Part shown: piece after piece, positions 43,267 to 52,643 of the stretch | Position numbering within the stretch: position 1 is the first letter of the stretch | Layout: each line of letters opens with the position of its first letter | Assembly (NCBI GenBank): GCA_944389015.1 | Contig: CALXKS010000054.1 | Span: 27,782 to 91,781 of the forward strand | Length of the DNA: 64,000 nt | Direction of reading: 5' to 3' | Source: an uncultured Spirochaetaceae bacterium | GTDB taxonomy: Bacteria > Spirochaetota > Spirochaetia > Sphaerochaetales > Sphaerochaetaceae | The notes under the pieces: model-generated | Told to the model about the DNA's origin: nothing | The model's input: the letters and a program-made list of their open reading frames with translations, nothing else | Databases searched by the model: none | Program-made: the position numbers and the translations under genes

Positions 43267-44388
43267 TTATTCTATACTCTGATACTTCAGAAGAGGCGTT
43301 GCTCTTCTGTATGTGTGACCATTGACTGAAACATCGCGGGAAGGGAAAATCACCGGACCTGTGATGAATTCAAAGCCATCTTTCCTTACGAGAATCGTAT
43401 CTTCGCTCTTTGTCCCTGTTATCGAAGGATTCCAGCAGAATGCCTGATTCTCCACAACAGGGATATTATGAGTGAAATCAACACGGTAATCCCTGGGTGC
43501 ATAACCTGTAGGCCCTCCCTGATGGTGCTTCTCGAACTCCTCAGGATAGCCATATTCAGCATAGATCCGCCTGGCATCCTCCAGGACCTCTGAGAGAAGA
43601 CGTCCCGGTCTTGTAGCCTCCATTATCGCAAGATCTATCTGCTGATTGGCAAGATACTGCCTCTCAAGATACTCTGGGACCTTCTCGAAATGAACGAATC
43701 TGGACATGCATACCGTCAGGCCGTATTTGCGGAAATTGCCTCCGAGCTGCACCCTCTTCCCGAGCCTTCTCATAGTAGGAACAGGATGGCGGTACAGGCT
43801 TATGCGATCATCGGATGCACACATCATCGATGCCATCTCCATTCCGTTCTCCGCAAGTATCCCGCTCATTATCGAGACAGAATCATACTCTGTATTCCCT
43901 GGTCTCAGACGCGAAGCGGTCTCCTCGAGGGCAAGGGATGCAAGATATCCCAGCTCCCTGTATCTTTCAATCTCGCTCTCTGTAAGCGATGCTCTGAGAT
44001 CCTTGACCGCCGATGCTGTATTCTTCACGGCAAAGGACGCGCCATAGTCAGCGCCGATGCGATCCGAGCCTGCAAGCTCCTTCACTATGGCAGCCTCTTT
44101 GCTGCCATCGTACCACGGATACACCTTGATATCAGCGCAGAACTCCTCAAGCTTCTCCTCGTCCTTCATCCTGCGGGCTTCAACTGTATTCGTTACTGCA
44201 TAGACCTTATCGAAGGTCACAAGGATGCCGCAGTTCCCCATCTCCCCAAGTCCGACATAATTCCTGCCACCTGCTGTTATCCAGGAGAAATCATCCTGCC
44301 TCTTGAGATACACTGCATCAAGCTCTTCTGCTTCCATCAGCTTATAAAGCCTATTGATCTTCACCGCTATCTCTTCAAGTCTAGTCAT
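43267..44388 (-). CDS. M24 (creatinase/prolidase-fold) protein lacking most metal ligands
   Basis: 373 residues with an N-terminal creatinase-like domain (1-130) and a pita-bread C-terminal domain. Active M24 peptidases need two Asp, one His and two Glu. Here the Asp-containing motif is replaced by VQLGGNFRKYGLTVCMSR (213-230), the first Glu by Asn320 in AFCWNPS; only His289 (HHQGGPTGY) and Glu329 (KSEDTIL) remain. It is therefore unlikely to be a metal-dependent peptidase; creatinase itself works without metal, so a non-peptidase hydrolase is possible. First gene of the tct operon, suggesting it acts on the transported compound. Confidence 0.8.
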   Translation of the reverse strand: MTRLEEIAVKINRLYKLMEAEELDAVYLKRQDDFSWITAGGRNYVGLGEMGNCGILVTFDKVYAVTNTVEARRMKDEEKLEEFCADIKVYPWYDGSKEAAIVKELAGSDRIGADYGASFAVKNTASAVKDLRASLTESEIERYRELGYLASLALEETASRLRPGNTEYDSVSIMSGILAENGMEMASMMCASDDRISLYRHPVPTMRRLGKRVQLGGNFRKYGLTVCMSRFVHFEKVPEYLERQYLANQQIDLAIMEATRPGRLLSEVLEDARRIYAEYGYPEEFEKHHQGGPTGYAPRDYRVDFTHNIPVVENQAFCWNPSITGTKSEDTILVRKDGFEFITGPVIFPSRDVSVNGHTYRRATPLLKYQSIE

Positions 44389-44406
44389 TGCCGCCTCGCG
44401 AATTTA

Positions 44407-44451
44407 GTTTGATAGAGTAACTTTAAAGCGTGATTTGTTCATCTGTCAAAC
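44407..44451 (-). promoter_or_regulatory. Promoter of the M24-tctCBA operon flanked by an inverted repeat
   Basis: TTGACA (44444-44449), 16 bp, TTTAAA (44422-44427) on the minus strand. An inverted repeat, GTTTGATAG (44407-44415) and CTGTCAAAC (44443-44451), has one arm on the -35 and the other at the predicted start site; a two-site operator for the ROK regulator is plausible. Confidence 0.6.
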
Positions 44452-44483
44452 AAAATAATCAGGGCAACCTGTTTTGCTGGGCT

Positions 44484-44512
44484 CTGACAAAACCGCCTTC
44501 TTGCCGTATAAT
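44484..44512 (+). promoter_or_regulatory. Promoter of dnaE
   Basis: CTGACA (44484-44489), 17-bp spacer, TATAAT (44507-44512): 11 of 12 consensus bases. Start near 44519, leader about 17 nt containing GGAG. Confidence 0.75.
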
Positions 44513-44535
44513 CAGGTGTATTCACGGAGAAAGCA

Positions 44536-47500
44536 TTGGGTTTCGTACATCTTCACAACCACACAGACTATTCACTTCTGGATGGAGCAGCATCCATACC
44601 GAAATACATCGACAAGGCAGTATCATGCGGAATGACATCGCTTGCCATAACCGATCATGGAAACATGTTCGGCGCTGTGACTTTCTATAAAGCATGCAAG
44701 GCAAAGGGCATAAATCCCATCATAGGATGCGAGTTCTATATCAATCCTAAGGACAGGAGGGACAGATCCCCCGCCTCAGAGGGAAACAGATACTACCACC
44801 TCATCCTCCTTGCGATGAGCGATAAAGGCTACCATAACCTCATGGAGCTCAATTCAATCGCATATAAGGAAGGCTTCTATTACAAGCCAAGAATCGATGA
44901 TGAGACGCTCTCGGCCCATAGCGAGGATCTCATATGCCTTTCAGCCTGCATCGCAGGAGAGATTCCGCAGCACCTGCTGAAGAATGACTACGAGAAAGCA
45001 AAGGAGAGGGCCCTCTGGTTCAAAAACCTCTTCGGTGACAGATACTATCTCGAGTTGCAGGACCATGGGCTTCCTGAGCAGAAGAGAATCAATCCTCTCC
45101 TTGTCAGACTCAGCCAGGAACTGGGCATTCCCGTCGTATGCACCAATGATATCCACTACATAGAGAAGGATGACTGGAATGCCCACGATACCCTTCTCTG
45201 CATTGGAACCGCTACTAAGAAAAACGACCAGAACAGGCTGCGATATAAAGAGGGAGAATTCTATTTCAGGACTCCGGAAGAGATGGAAGCTCTGTTCTCA
45301 TGGTGCCCTGAAGCCGTGGAGAATACAGGGAAAATCGCGGAAAGATGCCAGATTGAGATAAATTTCCCTGGTCCTATCCTGCCCAAATGCCTGATTCCGG
45401 AGGAGTTCTCATCCGATGCGGAATATCTTACATTCCTTGCGAATGAAGGACTGAGAAAGCGATATCCGGTTGTGACCGAAGAGCTCCAGAAAAGGCTGGA
45501 TTATGAGCTTGGGATCATCATTCAGATGGACTTTCCCGCCTACTTCCTCATTGTCCGCGACTACATACACTGGGCGAAGACCCATGGAATACCCGTTGGC
45601 CCGGGGCGCGGAAGCGGCGCAGGATCGCTTGTCGCTTATTCCATCACGATAACCGATGTCGATCCGATAAAGTACAATCTGCTCTTTGAGAGATTCCTGA
45701 ACCCTGAGCGTGTATCACTCCCGGATTTCGATGTCGACTTCTGCTTCGAAGGCAGAGGCCAGGTAATAGACTATGTCACAGAGCACTATGGGAAGGATAG
45801 AGTCGGTCAGATCATCACATTCGGAACACTCAAGCCCAAGGCCGTAGTGAAGGATGTCGCCCGTGTCCTGGACATCCCATATGAAGAATCAAACAGGATC
45901 TGCTCGCTGATTCCGGAAGATCCGAAGATGACATTGGCAAAGGCCTTCGATGAGGAGCCGCGCCTGAAGGAGATAGAGAGCAGAGGCGGCGTGTATGCTG
46001 AGCTTTTCGATACTGCAAGACGCCTTGAGGGACTTAGCCGGCACTCATCGCTCCATGCTGCAGGAGTTGTCATAGGAAGGGAGAACCTGGACCATTATGT
46101 ACCGCTCTACGCTGACCCGAAGACGGGAGCTATATCCACGCAGTATACGATGACCCAGATTGAGGAATGCGGCCTTGTCAAGATGGACTTCCTCGGACTG
46201 AAGACCCTCACTCTGATAAAGCATACCGTCGAGCTTATCCACAAGCGTGTCCCTGATTTCGATATAAACAAGATCGATGAGACGGACAAGAAGACATTCG
46301 ACATGCTCGACAAGGGGGACTCGAAGTGTGTCTTCCAGTTCGAATCGGATGGAATGGCAAACATCCTCAAGCGAGAGCATCCTACAACGATCGAAGAGCT
46401 GGTTGCTCTCAATGCGCTTTACCGGCCCGGTCCTATGCAGTTTATCGATCAGTACATCGACTCAAAGCTCGGAAAGCGGGAGATCGAATACCCGGATCCC
46501 TGTCTGGAGGATGTCCTGAAGGAGACCTATGGTGTCATCGTATATCAGGAGCAGGTAATGAAGGTTGCCCAGATCATCGCCGGCTATACACTTGGCCAGG
46601 CAGATATCCTCAGAAGGATAATGGGCAAGAAGAAAAAGGATAAGCTTGCAGAAGAACTTGTGAAATTCAAAGCAGGAGCTGTGAAGAATGGATTCACGGA
46701 AGAGCATGCCGAGGAGATATTCCATATCCTTGAGCCATTTGCAGGCTATGGCTTCAATAAATCGCATGCCGTTGCCTACTCGGTCGTAGCGTATCAGACA
46801 GCGTTCCTGAAGGCGAACTACCCCGCCGAATTCCTTGCAGCCAACCTTACGAATGAAATGGGCAATCCGGTGAAATTCTCGGAGTACCTCAATCTTGCGC
46901 CGAAATACGGACTCAGGATAATGCCTCCTTCCATCAATAAATCAGACAAGCACTTCAATGTCGCTGATGGGGACATCATCTATGGATTGGCTGGAATCAA
47001 AGGCGTCGGGGAAGGGCCTGTTGAGGCTATCGTGAAAGAGCGCGAGGCCAATGGACCATATACATCATTCATGGAATTCCTTGCCCGGCAGGGAGAGGGT
47101 GTTGTCAATACGAAGATCCTTGATGCATTGATCAGAGCAGGAGCCTTTGATGAGCTCGGGACAGACAGCGCAACACTTCTGGCGAATCTGGATGAGGCTA
47201 TCAAGTTCGACAGATCCTCAAAAGATGCCACCGCATACGGGCAGCTCTCTCTATTCGGAGATGAGGATGAGACGATGAACGAGTTCATCATGAAACCCGT
47301 AGAGCCATTTCAGAAGTCTGAAAGACTGCAGATGGAGAAAGAGCTCCTCGGCTTCTACATCTCTGGCCATCCTCTTGATGAATATGATGACCTGATTGCA
47401 GCCTCCGTGCGCACGGACCTCAGCGATCCATCGACAATCCAGCTTGGGAAACCCTGTTCGCTGATAGCCATGGTAACATCGATCCGCCAGGTTGTGACGA

Positions 47501-47949
47501 AAGAGAAGAAGGAGAAGATGGGAATCTATGCGCTGCAGACGAAGGATGGGGATACCGACGCGATAGCATTCCCTGCAATATACTCCGAACTCAGGGACAG
47601 GGTACAGGAAAACCAGATCTATGGGTTTGAAGGCTCATTCAGCAAGAAGGACGCGGATTCCAAGCTTTCGTTCCGCATAGACAGAGTGTGCAGGCCTGAA
47701 GAGCTCAAGCCGGAAGCTGTCAATGCTGTCAATATACAGCTCGGAAGCGGTGGCTTCACAGATGATGAGGCAAAGAGCCTTGCAAGGACGCTGAAGGATA
47801 ACGAAGGATACACGACTGTATTCATCACTATGAAGAACCATCCTGATGAGAAACTGCAGACCGGACCAGCATGCTTCGTAAGCTATTCCCAGAAACTGCT
47901 TGCAGCACTCAGGGATATGGACATTGTCGAAAAGGTCTGGGTTTCTTAA
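44536..47949 (+). CDS. dnaE: DNA polymerase III alpha subunit
   Basis: Main replicative polymerase, 1137 residues, DnaE1 type. Order: PHP domain (1-270, with HNHTDYSLLDGA), polymerase core with PDFDVDFCF (396-404; the Asp399/Asp401 pair binds Mg), beta-binding and helix-hairpin-helix region, and a C-terminal OB fold (about 970-1050). The start is a TTG: GGAG lies 6 nt before it, the promoter leader is only 17 nt, and no ATG is nearby. yggT follows by 16 bp. Confidence 0.97.
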   Translation: MGFVHLHNHTDYSLLDGAASIPKYIDKAVSCGMTSLAITDHGNMFGAVTFYKACKAKGINPIIGCEFYINPKDRRDRSPASEGNRYYHLILLAMSDKGYHNLMELNSIAYKEGFYYKPRIDDETLSAHSEDLICLSACIAGEIPQHLLKNDYEKAKERALWFKNLFGDRYYLELQDHGLPEQKRINPLLVRLSQELGIPVVCTNDIHYIEKDDWNAHDTLLCIGTATKKNDQNRLRYKEGEFYFRTPEEMEALFSWCPEAVENTGKIAERCQIEINFPGPILPKCLIPEEFSSDAEYLTFLANEGLRKRYPVVTEELQKRLDYELGIIIQMDFPAYFLIVRDYIHWAKTHGIPVGPGRGSGAGSLVAYSITITDVDPIKYNLLFERFLNPERVSLPDFDVDFCFEGRGQVIDYVTEHYGKDRVGQIITFGTLKPKAVVKDVARVLDIPYEESNRICSLIPEDPKMTLAKAFDEEPRLKEIESRGGVYAELFDTARRLEGLSRHSSLHAAGVVIGRENLDHYVPLYADPKTGAISTQYTMTQIEECGLVKMDFLGLKTLTLIKHTVELIHKRVPDFDINKIDETDKKTFDMLDKGDSKCVFQFESDGMANILKREHPTTIEELVALNALYRPGPMQFIDQYIDSKLGKREIEYPDPCLEDVLKETYGVIVYQEQVMKVAQIIAGYTLGQADILRRIMGKKKKDKLAEELVKFKAGAVKNGFTEEHAEEIFHILEPFAGYGFNKSHAVAYSVVAYQTAFLKANYPAEFLAANLTNEMGNPVKFSEYLNLAPKYGLRIMPPSINKSDKHFNVADGDIIYGLAGIKGVGEGPVEAIVKEREANGPYTSFMEFLARQGEGVVNTKILDALIRAGAFDELGTDSATLLANLDEAIKFDRSSKDATAYGQLSLFGDEDETMNEFIMKPVEPFQKSERLQMEKELLGFYISGHPLDEYDDLIAASVRTDLSDPSTIQLGKPCSLIAMVTSIRQVVTKEKKEKMGIYALQTKDGDTDAIAFPAIYSELRDRVQENQIYGFEGSFSKKDADSKLSFRIDRVCRPEELKPEAVNAVNIQLGSGGFTDDEAKSLARTLKDNEGYTTVFITMKNHPDEKLQTGPACFVSYSQKLLAALRDMDIVEKVWVS

Positions 47950-47965
47950 TTTAAGGAGTGTGAAT

Positions 47966-48559
47966 ATGTATTTTCTCATGAAAGCATCCCTTTTCCTTTC
48001 CAGATTGATTGCCCTGTACTCATTCCTGATATGGGTCAGGATATTCATATCGTGGGTAGTGCCCTATCCCCGTCCAGGTTCATTCACTTACTATCTTGGG
48101 CGGATTGTCGATCCATATCTGAATCTCTTCCGCTCTGACAAGGCGCGGATCGGGGTTCTGGACTTCTCCCCTATCATAGCAGTAGGAGTGCTTGCGATCT
48201 TCCAGTCAGTCCTGCAGGTATTCGGAGTCTTCGGCACCCTCACATTCGGCTATATCCTGGCTGTCGTGATCCAGGCAATATGGAGCTATGGCTTCTCTAT
48301 ATTCCTTTGGATAGCGATCATCTCATTGATAATAAGCACGATAGCATCCTTCTCAAGCAATCCCATGGCATACAGCATGGCAGGCAATATGAATGTGCTG
48401 CCATGGCTCAAGGATATGGTAAGAAGAAGCTTCGGAGCGAGGATCGTCAGAGAATGGGTAGTCAACGCCATCACACTTGCAATAACCCTGCTGATGTACT
48501 TTGTCGGCAAGAATATCTTCATGCTCCTCAGCAATCTTGCACTGAGGATCCCATTCTGA
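47966..48559 (+). CDS. yggT: YggT family membrane protein
   Basis: 197 residues from the ATG with AAGGAG 8 nt upstream; a longer in-frame reading overlaps dnaE. Two YggT repeats, each a pair of helices around a short amphipathic loop: YSFLIWVRIFISWVVPYP then a second copy ending SFGARIVREWVVNAITLAI. YggT proteins are inner-membrane proteins linked to osmotic tolerance or cell-division/turgor functions, mechanism unclear. Lies between dnaE and recG. Confidence 0.85.
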   Translation: MYFLMKASLFLSRLIALYSFLIWVRIFISWVVPYPRPGSFTYYLGRIVDPYLNLFRSDKARIGVLDFSPIIAVGVLAIFQSVLQVFGVFGTLTFGYILAVVIQAIWSYGFSIFLWIAIISLIISTIASFSSNPMAYSMAGNMNVLPWLKDMVRRSFGARIVREWVVNAITLAITLLMYFVGKNIFMLLSNLALRIPF

Positions 48560-48563
48560 ATCC

Positions 48564-50585
48564 ATGAAGGCGGAAGGACGGATAACCGATGTGCCAGGCA
48601 TCGGGAAGAAGAGCGCAGCAGAGCTTTCATCGCTCGGCATACGCACTCTCCGCGATATGGTCCTGTTTCCGCCGCGCTCCTATGATGACAGGAGGGAGGA
48701 AAGGAATCTCTCCGATACAACTCCTGACAATCCTTCGATCGCATGCCGGATAACCGTGATCTCCCACTCCCAGTTCCCTTCAAAGCGTTCTGGAATGACG
48801 CTCAAGGCCACATGCATGGATGATGACGGCAGAAGGCTGGAGCTCCTATGCTTCAACAGACCTTTCATGAAGGATATGCTGAAACTCGGCTCTTCGTGGT
48901 ATATCACGGCATCGGCAGTCGAGAGAAACAGGAATGGAATCTATTCTACGGCATCGTTCGAACTGAAACGCACAAAAGAAGAGGCAGGAATAGGAAGGAT
49001 CCTGCCTGTATACCCATTGACCGGAAGCATAACGGAGAAAATGCTCAGGAATGCCTCAGCCTATGCAATAGATGCTCTGTCCCCGTTTGCCGATGAGCTT
49101 CCATACGATCTCTATGGAAAGCTGTCACTGATGCATCACGATGATGCATATAGATGCATCCACTACCCTGGGAATGATGAGGACATAAAAGAGGCCCGGA
49201 GGACACTTGCATTCACAGAGCTCATGCTCATGGAGCTCTCAATACTGCGCGGCAAGGGAACAACTCGGAAATCTCCGGGAAAGGAGTCGGCAGCAGAAAG
49301 AAAGCTCATCTCATCCCTTCCCTTTAGGCTAACTGCGGATCAGCTTGCCGCGGCATCGGAAATCAGGGCGGATCTCGATTCCGGCCAGCCTATGAACAGG
49401 CTTCTTCAGGGGGATGTAGGATCGGGCAAGACGCTTGTTGCATGGATTGCGGCCCTGCATGAGATTCAGAAAGGCAATCAGGTTGCATTCATGGCACCTA
49501 CAGAGCTCCTTGCAAGGCAGCATGCGGAAGGGGCTGCGGAGCTACTGGCATCCTCCGGCATAAGGATTGCCTTCCTTACAGGAAATGTCAAAGGACAGGG
49601 CAGAAGGCTGCTGCTGGAATCGCTGAAGGATGGAACAACAGACCTCGTTGTCGGCACCCATGCCCTGTTCTCGGAGGATGTAGCATTCAAGCGTCTGAAG
49701 CTCGTGATAATCGATGAGCAGCACCGCTTCGGCGTGCAGCAGAGAGAAGCACTCAGGAACAAAGGCATCGATGCCTCTATCCTTTCAATGACAGCGACCC
49801 CGATTCCCAGAACCCTCGCGCTGACGCTCTTTGCCGATCTTGATGTATCGACACTGCATACAATGCCTTCAGGCAGGATTCCCATAAAGACCTATCTTGT
49901 AAGCGACAGGAACAGGGAAAGCATGTATAAGTCGATAGCCGTGGAATTCCAGAGAGGACACCAAGCCTACTTTGTCTATCCGAGGATCGATGACGAAGGA
50001 GAAAGCGACCTGAGGGATGTCACACACATGCATGATGAGCTAGAAGCAAAGTATCCAGGCATTCCATCGGCGCTTATCCACTCAAAGCTTCCGGAGGAGG
50101 AGAAGATCCGCATACTCCATGATTTCCGTGAAAAGAAGATAATGTATCTGGTAGCAACATCTGTTGTGGAAGTCGGCATAGATATCCCCGATGCGACATG
50201 CATGGTGATCGAACATGCGGATATATTCGGACTTGCTGCTCTCCACCAGCTCAGAGGGAGGGTCGGAAGGAGTATACTCCCATCCTATTGCTTCCTGGTC
50301 TTCAGCCAGAATCTGTCGGTAGAGGCAAAAGCCCGTCTATCCGTGATGAAAGAGACCACGGATGGGTTCAGGATAGCTGAGAAAGATCTTGAGATAAGAG
50401 GCCCGGGAGAAATGGCAGGAGACAAGCAGTCTGGATTCCTGCGCCTCAGATTCGCCTCTCTTACATCGGACCTGGATCTGATAGAGAATGCAAGAATAGA
50501 AGCCGAACGGATTGCCAGAGACGACCCAGGCCTTCTTTCAATCGGCAATGCACCACTGCGCATCGCCCTGAAAGAGCAGAACTGA
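48564..50585 (+). CDS. recG: ATP-dependent DNA helicase RecG
   Basis: Reverses stalled replication forks and processes Holliday junctions. 673 residues. N-terminal wedge (OB) domain to about 200, Walker A QGDVGSGKT (about 282-290), DEQH box, SMTATPIPRTLAL, and helicase C-terminal motifs HADIFGLAALHQLRGRVGRS, then the TRG-type segment EIRGPGEMAGDKQSG. Starts 4 bp after yggT without its own strong ribosome site, so translation is probably coupled. Confidence 0.95.
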   Translation: MKAEGRITDVPGIGKKSAAELSSLGIRTLRDMVLFPPRSYDDRREERNLSDTTPDNPSIACRITVISHSQFPSKRSGMTLKATCMDDDGRRLELLCFNRPFMKDMLKLGSSWYITASAVERNRNGIYSTASFELKRTKEEAGIGRILPVYPLTGSITEKMLRNASAYAIDALSPFADELPYDLYGKLSLMHHDDAYRCIHYPGNDEDIKEARRTLAFTELMLMELSILRGKGTTRKSPGKESAAERKLISSLPFRLTADQLAAASEIRADLDSGQPMNRLLQGDVGSGKTLVAWIAALHEIQKGNQVAFMAPTELLARQHAEGAAELLASSGIRIAFLTGNVKGQGRRLLLESLKDGTTDLVVGTHALFSEDVAFKRLKLVIIDEQHRFGVQQREALRNKGIDASILSMTATPIPRTLALTLFADLDVSTLHTMPSGRIPIKTYLVSDRNRESMYKSIAVEFQRGHQAYFVYPRIDDEGESDLRDVTHMHDELEAKYPGIPSALIHSKLPEEEKIRILHDFREKKIMYLVATSVVEVGIDIPDATCMVIEHADIFGLAALHQLRGRVGRSILPSYCFLVFSQNLSVEAKARLSVMKETTDGFRIAEKDLEIRGPGEMAGDKQSGFLRLRFASLTSDLDLIENARIEAERIARDDPGLLSIGNAPLRIALKEQN

Positions 50586-50597
50586 GGATCAATCAGG

Positions 50598-51959
50598 ATG
50601 CAGAGGGAAGACTATCTTATTTCAGGCACACCGATGAAAGCCCTTCTGGCATTCTCCTTACCGATGTTCATAGGAAATCTTTGCCAGCAGTTCTATACGA
50701 TGGCGGACTCAATCATCGTCGGCAGGTTCATCGGAGAGAATGCGCTTGCATCTGTAGGTGCCTCATATGCGCTTACTGCTGTATTCATCGCAGTCGCGAT
50801 AGGCGGCGGAGCAGGAGCATCGGTCGTGACAAGCAGGGCATTCGGTGCAGCATCGTACAGAACCATGAAGGAAAGCATCAGCACCTCCCTCATATCATTT
50901 CTTATTCTATCGCTGCTGCTTACGATGGCCGGATATATATTCTCGCCAGAGATCCTGAATCTGCTTAACACTCCAGAGGCTGTCATTGAAGAAGCAGTCA
51001 TATACCTGAGAATATACTTTCTGGGACTGCCCTTCCTTTTCATGTACAATATCCTGTCATCAATATTCAACGCATTGGGGAAATCGAGGATACCTCTCTT
51101 CCTTCTGATATTCTCATCGATCTTGAATATCGTTCTGGACATAGCTGCTGTTGCGGCACTTGGGATGGGTGTGGCAGGAGCAGCATGGGCAACTCTTATA
51201 TCCCAGGCTGTCTCTGCAATATTTTCATTCCTGATACTCCTCAGGATTATCCGTGCAATGGGCATTGGGAATACCGGACTATTCTCCCCTGCTCTCTTCA
51301 GGAAGATGTCAGGCATAGCACTGCCATCCATATTGCAGCAGTCAACGATATCGATAGGGATGATGCTTGTTCAGGGCGTTGTGAACGGATTCGGCCCGGA
51401 AATACTCGCAGGATACTCCGCATCGATCCGGGTTGATAACATCGCAACGGCTGCAATAAGCGCTATCGGCAATGCAATGAGCCCCTATACAGCGCAGAAC
51501 ATCGGAGCAGGGAAAGCCTGGAGGATCAATGCCGGTCTCAGAGCTTCATTCATAATGGTCTTTGCTTCATGCGCATTCACCTGTCTCATTCTTGAGCTCT
51601 ATAGCAAGGAGATAACCGGACTTTTCCTCGGGGATGAAGGATCTATGGCAGCATATGCAACAGGAGAGAGCTATCTTTCATTCCTAGGCTGGTTCTACTG
51701 GATTCTCGGACTGGCAATGGCTACAGGAGGGGCCTTGCGTGGATCCGGAGGCATGAAGTATTTCACCATCGCGAGCATAGCTAATCTTTCATTCAGGGTA
51801 ATAGCATCGATCATACTTGCCCCGGAATATGGCGTTGATGTCGTCTGGCACGCAGTACCGGCAGGATGGACAATATACTTCGCAATATGCTTCATCACCT
51901 ACAGACTCCGGATTAAGCATTCCTGCAAAACAGAACAAAGTATAGAGAAGTCTACATGA
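50598..51959 (+). CDS. MATE family efflux transporter
   Basis: 453 residues, 12 helices. N-terminal PLIFIGNLCQQFYTMAD-like helix (here LPMFIGNLCQQFYTMADSIIVG), GGGAGASVVTSRAFG, and C-half GNAMSPYTAQNIGAGK. Its stop overlaps the Crp/Fnr-like gene by 8 bp, tail to tail. Substrate unknown. Confidence 0.92.
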   Translation: MQREDYLISGTPMKALLAFSLPMFIGNLCQQFYTMADSIIVGRFIGENALASVGASYALTAVFIAVAIGGGAGASVVTSRAFGAASYRTMKESISTSLISFLILSLLLTMAGYIFSPEILNLLNTPEAVIEEAVIYLRIYFLGLPFLFMYNILSSIFNALGKSRIPLFLLIFSSILNIVLDIAAVAALGMGVAGAAWATLISQAVSAIFSFLILLRIIRAMGIGNTGLFSPALFRKMSGIALPSILQQSTISIGMMLVQGVVNGFGPEILAGYSASIRVDNIATAAISAIGNAMSPYTAQNIGAGKAWRINAGLRASFIMVFASCAFTCLILELYSKEITGLFLGDEGSMAAYATGESYLSFLGWFYWILGLAMATGGALRGSGGMKYFTIASIANLSFRVIASIILAPEYGVDVVWHAVPAGWTIYFAICFITYRLRIKHSCKTEQSIEKST

Positions 51960-52575
51960 GAAGACGGTATCTGCCTTTGCCGATACGTTCTATCTGCCCG
52001 TCTTCGCACAGACAGGAAAGAGCACGCTGCAGCTGCCGTCTGCTGCACCTGAGCATATACATAGTCTTCTCCACCCCATTCATGATGCCATCAGAACAGA
52101 AGTCATGCATATATCTCAGCAGCCTGTCCTCTACCGTTCCTTCAACTCCTTCAATTGATATAAGCATCGAGAACTTCCCGGCTATAGACCGAAGCAGAAC
52201 ACAGAGAAACCGAGGATCCTGGAAAAGACGCTCTCTGCACTCCTCTGTATGAAGGACTATGCATACCATTCCAGTCATCGCCTCCATATAGAATGGTGTC
52301 ATCCCGGCTTCAAGAAACTCAAAATCCCCTATGATACCTGGAGATGAAACCAATGATACAGGGTTCAGAGACCCATCCTTTCTTATACCATATATTCCAC
52401 CGCTTCCTTCTGCGATGAACATCAGACCTCTGACAGGCCGGTCCGGGGAAGCAATGATCTCACCCTTTGAATACCTGCGTACGGAAAACTGCATTTCCTC
52501 AGTATCGAAGCGATCTCTGATACCGCTTCCGGCAAGCCACTCTTCTACGATCGAGGAATCATATATCTCTTCCAT
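51952..52575 (-). CDS. Crp/Fnr-family transcriptional regulator
   Basis: 207 residues. Cyclic-nucleotide-binding beta-roll at about 15-115 (YSKGEIIASPDRPVRGLMFI) and a C-terminal winged helix with CSRRQLQRALSCLCEDG. There is no N-terminal Cys cluster as in Fnr, and the cAMP-phosphate motif (RxS) is not evident, so the ligand is unknown; it resembles the YeiL/ArcR-like group. No ribosome site; a CACAAT box lies 7 nt before the ATG. A perfect palindrome between this gene and the next MATE gene is the likely operator for both. Confidence 0.88.
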   Translation of the reverse strand: MEEIYDSSIVEEWLAGSGIRDRFDTEEMQFSVRRYSKGEIIASPDRPVRGLMFIAEGSGGIYGIRKDGSLNPVSLVSSPGIIGDFEFLEAGMTPFYMEAMTGMVCIVLHTEECRERLFQDPRFLCVLLRSIAGKFSMLISIEGVEGTVEDRLLRYMHDFCSDGIMNGVEKTMYMLRCSRRQLQRALSCLCEDGQIERIGKGRYRLLM

Positions 52576-52583
52576 ACAGCAAT

Positions 52584-52599
52584 TGTGCCATATGGCACA
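52584..52599. promoter_or_regulatory. Perfect 16-bp palindrome, Crp/Fnr-type operator
   Basis: TGTGCCATATGGCACA has the TGTG-N8-CACA form of CRP-type sites. It begins 8 bp before the regulator's ATG, overlapping its presumed -10 box, and 45 bp before the divergent MATE gene. Confidence 0.75.
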
Positions 52600-52643
52600 G
52601 AAAAGTAACAGAAAATAAGCTAAGCATTCCTCTGGAGTCGATA

